DNA of 64,000 nt from NCBI GenBank assembly GCA_003586115.2, contig QVOM02000049.1, positions 18,171,470 to 18,235,469 on the forward strand, written 5' to 3'. The stretch comes from Salvator merianae. Its lineage: Eukaryota > Chordata > Lepidosauria > Squamata > Teiidae. Positions within the stretch are counted from its first letter, which is position 1. Each line of letters opens with the position of its first letter. The position numbers and the translations under genes were made by a program. The notes beneath the pieces were generated by a model. That model was not told the DNA's origin. It made no database searches and worked only from the letters and a program-made list of their open reading frames with translations. Shown piece after piece: positions 22,290 through 32,649 of the stretch.

Positions 22290-24525
22290 GGAAACAGAAA
22301 ACAAAATGGCAGTTTCACTGGCCAAATTTGCACTTACCTGTTCGGAATGGTCTCCAAAGGCCATCCTGGGCTGGTTAAGTTGGGGCCATTCGTATACTGA
22401 GTGCTGGGACAGCCCCATTCCTGTCAAGTGGCTGCAGCAATGTAAATGGCAAGCCTTCCTGTTGCGTTCCGAGTGAGCCGTCCTGACGCTGGACCCCCCA
22501 CACCTTGGTGTGAGGGGGTGACGGGACATTGCATATGATGCATGAGGGTGAGGTGCACAGTGACACTCCAGACTCTATCGATGGACCGAAAAGCATTGGA
22601 ATACTTGTGGACAGCATTTAAATGTCCACAACAGGTAAGGATCGGGAATGACTTGGGACACTTTCAGGACAGCTGCAGCAGCTTGAAGTGCAGACAGTGT
22701 GTTCCTGTGATCTGCTGGAAACATTTCACCAGGTAAGTGCGAAAAGCCCATAATCTATGCTTGGCTGCTTCATGAGTGCGTGTACTAATCACAGTCCTTC
22801 AAAACATTTGAATGTTTATGTAGATCCTATTGCATCTGACCCCAAGCTTCACAATGTTCCATTCATCCCTGCTGGCAGCTGACTAGAACTGCTTTCTTCA
22901 TGCCAGCTTGATATATAAATGAAAAATAAATCACAGGGTCCCAAAGAGCCCATAAACATAGAGGGAAGAGATAGAGGGAAGAAGAATGCAATTTCTAAAT
23001 TTTTAGGTTTTATTTAAAATTTGCTAAACTGAGCCATAATAACTGAATTTTGTTTGGAGGAAGAGAAAAGCAAACAAACCTCATATATATTTTAAAAATA
23101 TTCCTGCCCAGATCATAGTAGGTTTTATGCATTCCTTTAAAAACCATGAGCTCTTAGAAACTGGGACTTTTATAACTGTCTTTGTACTTTAATCTTTGGA
23201 GAAGTAAACAGACCTTCAGCTGTTATTTAAAAGAAGAAAGAAGAAAAAAAGAGATAGAAAAGATGGGAGGAAAGTCCATATGAAAGGCAAACAGATGCGT
23301 GCCACAGATTTTTGATGCCTGTGTGGAGTTGTTTGATGCCTGTGTGGAGCTGTCCAAAATTAAAGGAAATATGGCCACTTGAATAGCACAGCTCTGTGGC
23401 TTCCCAGAACTTCAGATGGCAAATAGCGATTTACTGTTACCCTCAGTGTTTTATCTGGACTGAAAGCATCAAGGGAGTTTTGGAAATTTTTGTTCACTTG
23501 AAATGTCTGAAAAATAGTAAAGGGAGCAAGAGAAATTCTATAGGGTAAGATGGGTTTACAGGATTTCCCTAGTATTTTTGCAGTGTTTAGGGTTATAGAA
23601 TATCCTGAATATAGCTAAAACAATAATAATGTTTCAAGGGAAATGTGAGGACAGGAAGTTCATTTACAACAAAGCACACAGGGTTCAGTGAATTTCCTAC
23701 AAGCACTGCAATTTTTTGCCAATTAACATTTGCAAATCTGCCATGTTCTAATCGTTCTTTAAGGTCCCAATTTCTGAAACCTTTTTTATTTCAGGGGCTT
23801 TACATAAGCTATACCATCTTTGCCTGCAAACTTTCCTCATACCTTGTTCTCCCTTAGTTGTCAGCTTTGTGAAATCTCTGCCTTATTAATTCTATTTTTT
23901 TTTTTTTATCAGTTGTAAGTTCTATGGGTGAGTTTTAACTGTTGACTTAATTATATTTAAATCATTTTTAATCCTATATTTAAGGTTTAGTATATAAGCT
24001 GACTTGAAAGATCATTACATAGAATGCCACATATGAATATTTTAAGCAAAGTACTGTACATAGAATGTGGTTGCTGATGTAGAGAGACAACTATTTTATT
24101 TATTCTTAAATTAAGCTAATTTTTGTGTGTAGAGGGACATTTGGGGGATCTCTTCCATTCTTTTTCCAACTTGTAATACCTTATTTTAATAGAGTATAAT
24201 AAAAATCACATAATATTTGGTTTCATAACTGCTATGTCAGATAAGCTAATAACTTTCCATAAACTTGATCACAGTCCTGTTCTCCTTCTGTGAAATAGGC
24301 AGTGATGTGAATTTGCTCACAAATTAAAGAAGACACAGTAACATTCATTCCAGTCACTGTTGCCTGCTGTCAAACTAAAGGTGGACAGCTTTTGCTGTTT
24401 GTATTCTGCTATTTCTGTTATGATTCATTAAATAGTCCGTGGCAAACTCAACATCCTAGGTGATTAAATCCTGCATCTAGCCTGGCTTTGACCTGCTGCA
24501 CCTGATAATATTATTGTGCAAGGCT
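22290..24525. other. Unassigned intergenic DNA
   Basis: Contains a two-copy 22-bp repeat at about 23312-23352 (TTTGATGCCTGTGTGGAG) and A/T-rich sequence. No exon or repeat terminus was recognised. If a distal enhancer of either gene exists, this repeat-poor stretch is one place to look. Confidence 0.45.
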
Positions 24526-24529
24526 ATTA

Positions 24530-24712
24530 GGAAGTGGCTGTAGCTCAGTAGTAGAACAAACTGCCTGGAAAGCAGAAGGTTGCTGGCTCGATCTCCAGCC
24601 TCTCCCGGGAAGTAGGCAATGGCAAACCATACTCTGCCAAGAAAACTTCTTGCCCATGCAATCAACCAGGAGTAGGTCACAACTTGGTGGCACCCGACAA
24701 GAAGATTATTAA
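24530..24712 (+). mobile_element. tRNA-derived SINE
   Basis: The 5' part is tRNA-like with an A box (TGGCTGTAGCTCAGTAG) and a B box (GGTTGCTGGCTCGATCTCC) about 35 bp apart, the internal promoter of RNA polymerase III. A unique body follows (GGGAAGTAGGCAATGGCAAA, then CTCTGCCAAGAAAACTTC). The same body is at 35.12 kb (reversed) and 60.99 kb. It is not a functional tRNA: no cloverleaf 3' half is present. Confidence 0.85.
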
Positions 24713-24767
24713 GATCACATTACTACAACTTGCAGCTTTGGGCATATTAGTAACCAAGGGAGTCCCT

Positions 24768-25167
24768 GGGCATTTTTGCACTTCATCCACACTGCAAAGC
24801 CTTAGAACAGAACGCCAGCAGGATACCAGCATTCACGGTCTGAATGCTGGCATCCTGCTTGTGTTCCTCACCGTGACAGTGGCCAGGAAGCGTCCAGATG
24901 CTGCCATACCACAGATAATGCAGGCACTGCCGCACCGGCTGATCGTGCAGGCACAGTCATGCCATACTGCTGTGCAAATCCATTGTACTGGGAGCAGTCT
25001 AGTTGCTCCCGGTACAGCTGTGGAGCACAACTGAATGCTCCACAAGCTAGGAGTGATTGGGAGCAGCTGGAGTCTGCTCCCAGTTGCACAGGCCTCTGCA
25101 AAGTGCAGAGACACTTGACTAGAGAATGTCCCTGATGCTCACTAGCTCCAAGTGCAATTAGGGCGCC
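24768..25167. mobile_element. Family A transposon (near full length)
   Basis: Ends GGGCATTTTTGCACTT and AAGTGCAATTAGGGCGCC are inverted. Internal CTGGGAGCAGTCTAGTTGCT and GATGCTCACTAG blocks match the family. No transposase. Confidence 0.7.
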
Positions 25168-25169
25168 TG

Positions 25170-26805
25170 ACTAGGTTTCACCCAATCCATCAAGTCCTAA
25201 TTAACAAGTCAAGACTGATTAAAACTGTATCCACTGGGTTCAGATTTTGCTTTTCCATAATCTAGCCAATACAGGTTATGTTGACAGCAGCCTTGGACCT
25301 TGCTTTGCTGATATGTACTCAGGTTTATCTAGTATGCTATTCTTATCTCTTATAGAACAGTCATTATATCAAAATTTGCTTTGGGGTTAACTTAAGCCTT
25401 TTGCAATACATTTATCTAATTTGTTGTTTTATCTATAATTCCGATTTTTTGTGAAGTTCTCCCCTAACCCTTTCCTCACATACAATCTGCTATGTTATTT
25501 TTCAGCTTCAGTAAGTTTCTACATACTAGCCATCAGCTGCCTTGAAGTAAATTGAACAGTTCATAAAAGGGGGGAGGAATATAAGGTGGTAGCTGCACAC
25601 TTGGTTCTCCCATGGGAAAACACATTACGGTCTTGTGTCATTCAGGTGGCATTTATTTCTGACTCCATGTTTTTCATAGCACACTTTTTATCAGCAAGGA
25701 AAACATCTGCTTCCTCCAACACAGTGTTTTCTTGGTGTGCCCATAGGTTGGTGTTCCAGAGGAAGGCATTCCCTACTTTCAGTTGTGTGTGTATAGTGAC
25801 CAGTCATTTACTGGCAGTGTGAGATTCCAGCACACATTCACAGGGGATTATGGAGAAGACAGCATGATTCCACCTTCAGTTCTTTTAAAAAATAAATATT
25901 TTTAAAAAAATAATGATCAACTGATACAGCAAATAGGGGATTGGGGGAACATGCCAACAGGTGGGAACACAAAGAGACAGGCAAAAACATAATTGCTTGG
26001 GGAAAAAATAGTGCAGGAACCATTTTTGCACAGGAGCGGAGGACAGAAAAAAGATCTGGGATCTGCCAGAGATTGGCAGGATATGTGGACCAATCATTTA
26101 CAGAGATGGAAAAGAGTTTCAGATGGGTGTGTTAAGAGGCAAAGCAATGCTGTTCCTGATCTCCAATTCCCAGCAATCAACTTCCAGCATTTTCTGCCAG
26201 CTGGAGTACAGAAACATTTGGAGGGTAGCAGTTGAGCACCCCAGTCTAAAATACGTTCATTCTTCTTCTCCTGTTTGTCCTGCTTGTTGACTTCTAACCA
26301 CCACTGGTTTTATCTCATATTCCTGTTCCATACTTGTCCCTGGACTTTCTATGCTTGAAGTAGGTTCTCTTTAAACATAGGACGCACCTTAGCTTCTGCC
26401 TGAGAAATTCTTTCATATCAGGCCTGCTTCTTCACCATGAACAGTCCTGACATAAGCAGCCTCATACAGCAAACGTTCACATATGGAAGTATTACTATCA
26501 CTTAATTACTGTTCTTAACAATTACAGATTACCCATTTTTTTCTAAGTGCGGTATTTATCTTAAATGAACAAGGCCATCTTATGAGCATGCCCCCTCCCA
26601 ATGTTTTGAAATATTTATGGCTTCAAAACAATTTTAAAATGTGTTTTTGTGGGATTTAATCTTTGTTGAAAAAAAATCTGTTACCACCCAGAGACCTTAA
26701 GTTGAAGAATAGATTATAAATTCAATTTCTGCATTCAAATGTAAATAAAAGGCAAATGAATGGAGAGACAAGAGGAAAGCAAGTGCTGGAGATGAATAGG
26801 GCAAC
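25170..26805. other. Unassigned intergenic DNA
   Basis: No supported gene or repeat boundary. Confidence 0.45.
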
Positions 26806-26810
26806 ACACT

Positions 26811-26952
26811 GGGCCTTTCTGCACTTTCTACCTTAGAATGGGATAATTATAGTCCAGCTGCTCCTGGTATAGCTGTGGAGTGCTTCACAGCTGTACCAGG
26901 AGCAGCTGGACTATAATAATCCCATTCTAAGGTAGAATGTGCAGAAAGGCCC
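26811..26952. mobile_element. Near-perfect palindromic MITE, 142 bp
   Basis: GGGCCTTTCTGCACTTTCTA at the left is answered by the complement at the right, ending GTGCAGAAAGGCCC. The arms continue through CCTTAGAATGGGAT, the AGTCCAGCTGCTCC block and GGTA.AGCTGTG to a short central loop near 26880. The arms differ at only a few positions. It has family-A-type termini and may be a deletion derivative of that family. ACT stands on both sides (26808-26810 and 26953-26955), a possible short TSD. Confidence 0.9.
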
Positions 26953-27019
26953 ACTATCCCTGCTGGTTTTCATCCTGACCAGCTGTGCAGGTTCTGCTCA
27001 AATCACTCCAGTGATGGCA

Positions 27020-27360
27020 TGCTCTCTGCCTGCCTGCCGCTGATTCTGGCAAGCAGGAACAACAAAGCTGGGGAACTTTTGTTCTCTGGTTCAGTGTTTC
27101 CATCTGGGGCTTTTTGCACAGCACAGGAAATGGCTGTGGAAGTCAGCCATTTTCCTGTGTTCTGCAAAATGAAAAGCACTATGCCAGACTGTACAAAGGG
27201 AGGACAGAGGGTGATGGGAAACACTGTGAAAAGTCCCAGGGTGCAGGATGATGAGTATCCATTACCCTGGGAGCACTTTTGTGGTGTGCAGTCCCTGCAC
27301 CATCAATCTGATCCCATAGCACTATTAAGGCCGTGTGCAGATCTTGCCAGAGTCTCTGCT
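27020..27360. mobile_element. Family B-like transposon fragment
   Basis: Blocks such as GGAAATGGCTGTGGAAGTCAGCC and AGGCCGTGTGCAGAT recur in the family-B copies at 19.3 and 41.3 kb. The termini are not clear. Confidence 0.35.
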
Positions 27361-28944
27361 TAGCAAGCAGTCCTGGAAATGCCCCTATTTCTTCCTTCTG
27401 TGCAAAGCTAAAAAACAAGGGTCTCATAAAATTACACTCCAGTTGCAACTTCCTCCTAGTTGAGTGGAGGGTTCCCAGATCTGATCTCTTTTTTGGCCAG
27501 GAGCTTATCCTTTTTGTACACCTCATATTCCACACTCTCACCACCATGGCACAAACCTTGCCCAGTGCCCACACATTTTTTCTGAAAGGCAGCCGAATGG
27601 ATCATCTGAGCCTCTGTAGGTCATAATGCCAACTGTGCTGCTGATGGTGTCTTCTTCTTCCTGCTTAGCGTACCACACAGCAAGTTATGAACTGACCATG
27701 GACTAGCAGAGCTGATGATGTTTTCAACACTGTGGAATTAGCTACTGTATACTGTGCGGTACTATAATTTCCTTCATGTCATGTTAAACTTCTTAACAAT
27801 GACTTTATAATGGCACGTATTACAGATTCAGATGTTGCTGGGAGGGGTTGTACATGGAGCTGTTTTGAGGGATGGTTTGGAACAAGGGTAGCCAAAATGA
27901 TGCTTTCCAGATGTGGGTGGATGCTGTTCCTCAGTGATGTCAATCAGCACACCCAGTGGAGTCACAAAAGCTTCCTACCAGCAACATTTAGGCCGTGTTC
28001 CGACACGGCATTTAATCAGTTTACAGGTCGTCTTCAGTTCCTGCTGGCCCGACATGATCTTGCCGTTCCGTAGTTTTTCTGGACTAAATTGGCGAAATCC
28101 AGACTGCTTTGTATTCAGATTTAATGAGTTCTCAAGCCGTTCCAGATTGCTAGCCCACTTTACTTTGCGATGTGGGAACGGGGAAGGAGACTATTTGGGA
28201 GGGACCGTACTTTTGGGGGGGCGTGCAGAGGGAGGGATCCCCATTTTGTGCCGTCCAATGACAGACTTTGTGGGTGGGCAGGAAGCGCAATAGTTTCCTC
28301 TGCCTCCATTATCCCCCCTTCCATCACTGCCAGGGAAAAAGAAACTGTCCTTCTTTTTACTTCACTCAGGCTGCGTTCCGACATCGTAAATTTAATCTGT
28401 ATCGGAAGAGTACAAGGACTGAATTCGTCTTCTGATCGTTCCCACAGTTACAGTTTAACACGGACTCAATTCATACCTGCTCGTTCCCACACTGATGTTT
28501 CCCGTGCTTGGCACGGAGAAACAGTACCTTTTCCGCCTCCACCCCTCATCAAGTTCTCCTCCCTGTGTAGTCAGGGATTGGCTGCAGTCCCTACGTTCAA
28601 ATCTTGACGTCACAGGGGCGGGAAAGTCAAGCTCTGCCCTTTTTGGGACGATTCCTGCCCTTTACAAACACTTCTTTAAATTAAAAGAAAAAAGCCTTCT
28701 AATCTCCTTGTTAGATCTAAACAAGGAATCAAAGCAAGGTGTGGAGAGAAACTGCTTTGGGAGGGTGGCTGGCTGTTTGGTTTTTTTTGTTTTTTTTTGC
28801 TTTTCCACACTTTACAAATAATAATTTTTTTCTCATCCCCACAAAAAAGTTCCCCCTCAACTCTCTCACTCGTTAATGATCCTCTCAATCCCCCCCCCCA
28901 GTTCTTCCTCGGCTGCCAGCTTACATGCAGTGTTCTGTGTGTTT

Positions 28945-28968
28945 GGGGGGGGGGAGGGAGAGGGGGGG
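28945..28968 (+). other. G-quadruplex-type G-run
   Basis: A run of ten or more G is followed by GGG and GGGGGGG separated by single A or AGA spacers, enough for a four-tract G-quadruplex. Confidence 0.6.
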
Positions 28969-28984
28969 TATGCTGCAGAGAGCT

Positions 28985-29264
28985 GGGGCAGAAGACAGGT
29001 CAAGATAGGCGCGAGGTGGGAAGCCTTTTTGCCGGCTTCCCCTTGCTCTTGCTGTCCTGTCAGCTCTTCAGCCTGCCATGCCCTACCTCCTTTTACTTTT
29101 ACAGAACTGCACTACTTCAGAGCTCCACAGAACAATAGCAGCACCTCCCCTCTTGCTTCTAGGCATACAGACACCAAGAACAGAGATTAAATAATTAAAA
29201 CTAAGCACCTTCTCTGTGCTTGGAATCTGCATACGTAGAAAAGAGCGGAGATGCTGCTATTGTT
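28985..29264. repeat. 280-bp block, copy 1 (left of the N gap)
   Basis: Matches 29273-29552 base for base except for about three single-base changes. The two copies have identical length and the gap separates them directly. This looks like overlapping contig ends left unmerged. Confidence 0.9.
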
Positions 29265-29272
29265 NNNNNNNN
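29265..29272. other. Assembly gap (8 N)
   Basis: Eight unresolved bases lie exactly between the two copies of the 280-bp block. Confidence 0.99.
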
Positions 29273-29552
29273 GGGGCAGAAGACAGGTCAAGATAGGCGC
29301 GAGGTGGGAAGCCTTTTTGCCGGCTTCCCCTTGCTCTTGCTGTCCTGTCAGCTCTTCAGCCTGCCATGCCCTACCTCCTTTTACTTTTACAGAATTGCAC
29401 TACTTCAGAGCTCCACAGAACAATAGCAGCACCTCCCCTCTTGCTTCTAGGCATACAGACACCAAGAATAGAGATTAAATAATTAAAACTAAGCACCTTC
29501 CCTGTGCTTGGAATCTGCATACGTAGAAAAGAGCGGAGATGCTGCTATTGTT
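29273..29552. repeat. 280-bp block, copy 2 (right of the N gap)
   Basis: Second copy of the duplicated block. Its right part forms the left arm of a foldback (29386-29457) whose right arm is 29517-29588, so the gap sits beside a strong secondary structure. Confidence 0.9.
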
Positions 29553-31089
29553 CTGCGGACCTCTGAAGTAGCGCAAATCTGTAGAAGGAAAAATTTTTAC
29601 CGGTTTGTCCCTGCGCGCGTGTGTGTCTGCACGGCTAGAAAGGTGGGAAACTGCTGCTGCTGCTTTGGCCGAGTCTGAACGTCTACAGAATTCTAGGCAG
29701 CCTCAGTTTGAGGGCGGGAAAGAGAAAACCTCCCATCCAACTAGTCCCTGCGCGCGCGTGTGTCTGCTTGCCTAGAAACGAGGAAGTACTGTGCTCCCTG
29801 GCCACTCATCCCTGCTGACACCCCCCCCAGCATAACGTGACAACAAAGTTGGTCATTGGATGGCAGGAAATGGGGATCCCTCCCTCTGCACACCCTCCCA
29901 AAAGTACGATCCCTCCCAAATAGTCTCCTTCCTCGTTCCCACATCGCAAAGTAAAACAGGCTAGCGATCTGGAACGGTTTGAGACTTCATTAAATCTGAA
30001 TACAAAGTAGTCTGGATTTTGCCAATTTAGTCCAGAAAAACTACGGAATGGCAAGATCATGTCGGGCCAGCGAGAACTGAAGACGGCCTGTAAACTGATT
30101 AAATGCCGTGTCGGAACGCGGCCTCAGCTGTGGTCCTTTCTCTTTCTTTATCCCCCATTCGACACTGCCAGGAAGAAATTAAAGACTTCCTCCACTCCTG
30201 GCTGATCTTTAAACCAAAAAATAAACTGCGCCTGTTTGGGGTTGCAGTCCTCTTGCCCCAACAAAGAACCCACTCAAGATGAGTTTTGCCGTCGGCAGCA
30301 CACAACTACTCAGCGGGGACACATGCCGCTGCGGATGTCTCTGGGGTAGATGAGGCAGAGTCCATTTGCTGGCCATGAACTGCACTATCAAGATAATAGA
30401 GCCCCCCCACATTCCCTCCCCATGTTTTCCCTTTGACACGGACCTTTCCCTGCTTTTGCGCTACTTTTAAACTGTGCAATTGTGCAAAAGTGCATTTGAA
30501 AGGGAGCAGAAATCGCCATCAGCCCTTTAAAAGCTTAATTGTGCAGTACACATAGTTTTAAAGTTCTGCTGCTTGTGTAGATAGAGGCTGTAGTGGGGAG
30601 AAGGAACAAATGGCAAATGACTAGTAACGCTGCCAAGTTAATCCATGTTCTGAGGCAGCAGTGGGGACATGCAGAGAGCGAAGCTTGACTTTCCCGCCCC
30701 TGTGATGTCAAGATTTGAACATTGGGACTGCAGCCAATCACTGACTGCACAGGAAGGAGAATTTGACGAGGGGTGGAGGCAGAAAAGGTACTGTTTCTCC
30801 GTGCCAAGCATGGGAAATATCAGTGTGAGAACGAGCAAGTACGAATTGAGTCCGTGTTAAACTGTAACTGTGGGAACGATCAGAAGACGAATTCAGTCCT
30901 TGTACTCTTCTGATACGGATTAAATTTACAATGTCGGACCGCGGCCTTAGGGACTTAGAAGCAAATGAAATTCCTTGTGTCCTATCTATATCCAGACAGC
31001 CTTGCTGTTGCCTTAAGTTCAGCTGAGCTTACAGCCAAGTCGCTATCTACAGGATTGTGCCCTGAGATGTGACTCATCCAGAGCCAAAG

Positions 31090-31302
31090 TGCCTTCCCAC
31101 CTGCATCTTACAATCTGCAGCAGGCACCCTGTTCAGGATGCCTCTGAAGGCCATTGGCAGGGAGTGGAGAGCAGGCGAAGGTTTTGCCTTTGTCTTCTCC
31201 TTCAGAATGCACAGAAGCAATTGGTGGGCCACTGTGTGAGACAGGATGCTGGACTAGATGGGCCCTGGCCTGATCCAGCAGGGCTCCTCTTATGTTCTTA
31301 AC
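31090..31302 (+). mobile_element. CR1-like LINE 3' tail
   Basis: The end GGGCCACTGTGTGAGACAGG, then ATGCTGGACTAGATGGGCCC, CTGATCCAGCAGGGCTCC and TTATGTTCTTA, is the 3' tail of the CR1-like family seen at 15.37, 19.83 and 55.80 kb. It abuts the left edge of the ELOVL2 CpG island. Confidence 0.8.
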
Positions 31303-31649
31303 TTGCCCCTGCCGCTGAAGAGCTCTGGTGCAGCCTCGGAGCAACCTCTAGCCAAGCAGAGCAGAGGGCATCCCGCGAAGAACGGCGCTCCACGGGGGTC
31401 TCCCTGCATCAGAAGAGCCAAGGAGACTCTGGCTGGGAAGGGGGCGCTCGCTGGAGCCGCGTATCCGTGAGAATAATCTCCGCTGGACGGGAGGGGGGGC
31501 TCCCCTGACGGCCTTTCTTCGCTCCGCCCCCTCTCTGAAGTCACCGACGGCTCCTTGCCGAGCAGGGGAGGGAGGGGGCGAGCATGGGGAGGCAGGCAAG
31601 CAAGTGCTTTGCTTAAGCTGCGTGTGCAGGAAGGGCGAAGGCAGCCGAG

Positions 31650-31792
31650 GGAGCGCAGAGGAGCCGCTGCGAGCTCCAGCACCACCTGCCGAGGCGCGGC
31701 TACCCTGGACAGCGTCTCAAGCGGCCCTTCTCTCGGCTCGGCTCGGAGCAGCCAGTGGACCGGCGGCGAGCCTCTTCCCCGACGGCAAGATG
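31650..31792 (+). CDS. ELOVL2: ELOVL2 exon 1 (5' UTR plus start codon only), elongase of very-long-chain fatty acids
   Basis: The only proposed coding bases are ATG at 31790-31792, followed directly by GTGAGTAG, a strong 5' splice site; the 5' exon limit is arbitrary. A first exon carrying only the initiator methionine is, as I recall, how ELOVL2 and ELOVL5 begin, with exon 2 starting at the codon for Glu-2. ELOVL2 is an endoplasmic-reticulum multi-pass enzyme that condenses malonyl-CoA with C20-C22 polyunsaturated acyl-CoAs on the route to DHA. In human 6p24 ELOVL2 and SMIM13 are neighbours transcribed away from each other, exactly the geometry here (25 kb apart). No peptide is available to confirm identity. 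An ELOVL2 exon 2 was not seen to the right edge, implying an intron of more than 32 kb. Confidence 0.5.
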
Positions 31793-31907
31793 GTGAGTAG
31801 AAGAAAGGCGCCGCGGCCGGTATCTGGCCCGCCTGGCGGGGCGACGGCCGCTGCTGCCCTCGGCGGACTAAAGACGCTAAATCCCTCCGAGGCGGGGAGG
31901 AAGAAGG

Positions 31908-31992
31908 CCTTCCTTCCTTCCTTCCTTCCTTCCTTCCTTCCTTCCTTCCTTCCTTCCTTCCTTCCTTCCTTCCTTCCTTCCTTCCTTCCTTT
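31908..31992. repeat. (CCTT)n tetranucleotide tract
   Basis: About 21 uninterrupted CCTT units lie 115 bp downstream of the exon 1 donor, inside the CpG island. The plus strand is pure pyrimidine. Read on the minus strand it yields false EGRK-repeat proteins. Confidence 0.95.
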
Positions 31993-32649
31993 GTAAGGGA
32001 TGCAGGCAGACAGGAGACTGAGACAAGAGGGAGCACCGGGCAGGCTTCCCTTTCCTTTCCTTCCCCCTCCTCGTAGGCGCCTCTCCGTACAGCAAGCCCG
32101 GCATTTCGCGGGTCATGCAAGTCCTCGGCCGCCGCCGCCGCCACATTGCCTTCCCGGACACGCACACGGGCCGTCCAATGCTTCCCGTGGATGCTGAGCT
32201 GATACCGGCAGCGGCAGCGACACCCACCTTCTCTTTCCCACGCTCCCTTCCCCGCCCACGAGCACACGCTTTACGCCGCCATCCCTTTTCTTTCCCCGCT
32301 ACATTCCCTGGGCAACGCTGTTCATCATCTCTCACTCCCGGTTTCCTCCCGGACACGCGACGCCCGGAGGGAGACGCGCGCGCGCCCCTTCCTCGCTGAG
32401 CTCCCAGGGTCGGCGCGACGCGTCCAGGTTCCCCCTTTCGCACGAGAGATGCAGCCTGCTCAAATCCGCGCCTTACCTAATTTATTCTCTTTTACACATA
32501 GATAGCACAGCATTTCTTCTCTCTCTCTATCTCTCATCCACAGGCATGCGAGGCCATTCACTTCCCAAAACGTGCGTGTTTTCTTTGTAGTAGGGCTCCC
32601 ATTCATACACCCACAGAATCATTCGCACAATTTCCTTTCCACACACATT

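Larger units (their letters stand above)
28369..30123. mobile_element. Inner Harbinger-like DNA transposon, opposite orientation
   Basis: The left end GGCTGCGTTCCGACAT and right end TGTCGGAACGCGGCC are inverted repeats of the same terminus as the outer element. TCA flanks both ends (28366-28368 and 30124-30126). The left subterminal 300 bp match, reversed, the right end of the outer element (30650-30946). The right subterminal 280 bp match, reversed, the outer left end (27991-28270). It is therefore a second copy of the same family inserted in inverted orientation. It contains an 8-N gap and a duplicated 280-bp block that is probably artefactual. The interior is non-coding. Confidence 0.75.
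27991..30946. mobile_element. Outer Harbinger-like DNA transposon (interrupted)
   Basis: The left end reads GGCCGTGTTCCGACACGG and the right end ATGTCGGACCGCGGCC, inverted copies of a GGCCGCGTTCCGACA terminus. A 3-bp TTA flanks both sides (27988-27990 and 30947-30949), fitting the TNA target duplication of the PIF/Harbinger superfamily. Its left subterminal region (A-type, about 280 bp) and right subterminal region (B-type, about 300 bp) differ. It is split by the inner element at 28369-30123, leaving about 1.2 kb of its own sequence. No transposase or Myb-like frame is present, so it is non-autonomous. Confidence 0.75.
31303..32450 (+). promoter_or_regulatory. ELOVL2: CpG island, promoter and exon 1 region of ELOVL2
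   Basis: About 1.1 kb of GC-rich, CpG-dense DNA surrounds the putative first exon on both sides. GC boxes such as CTCCGCCCC (31522-31530) occur upstream of the ATG and no TATA box is evident. In mammals the ELOVL2 promoter is a CpG island whose methylation rises with age; whether that holds here cannot be read from sequence. The transcription start cannot be fixed; 31.45-31.65 kb is a reasonable guess. Confidence 0.6.

Noticed and set aside
24530..24610. tRNA gene
   Set aside because: A and B boxes are present but the 3' half does not fold as a tRNA and the same body recurs at 35.1 and 61.0 kb, so it is a SINE.
27991..30946. Genuine large palindrome or segmental inverted duplication
   Set aside because: The order of arms (A, B, A reversed, B reversed) does not fit one palindrome; nested insertion with 3-bp flanks explains it better.
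31290..32267. 325-residue minus-strand open frame across the CpG island
   Set aside because: It runs through the (CCTT)n tract as a KEGR repeat, opposes the ELOVL2-like exon and owes its length to GC-rich, stop-poor sequence.
31877..32443. 188-residue minus-strand open frame
   Set aside because: Same CpG island and simple-repeat effect, in another frame.
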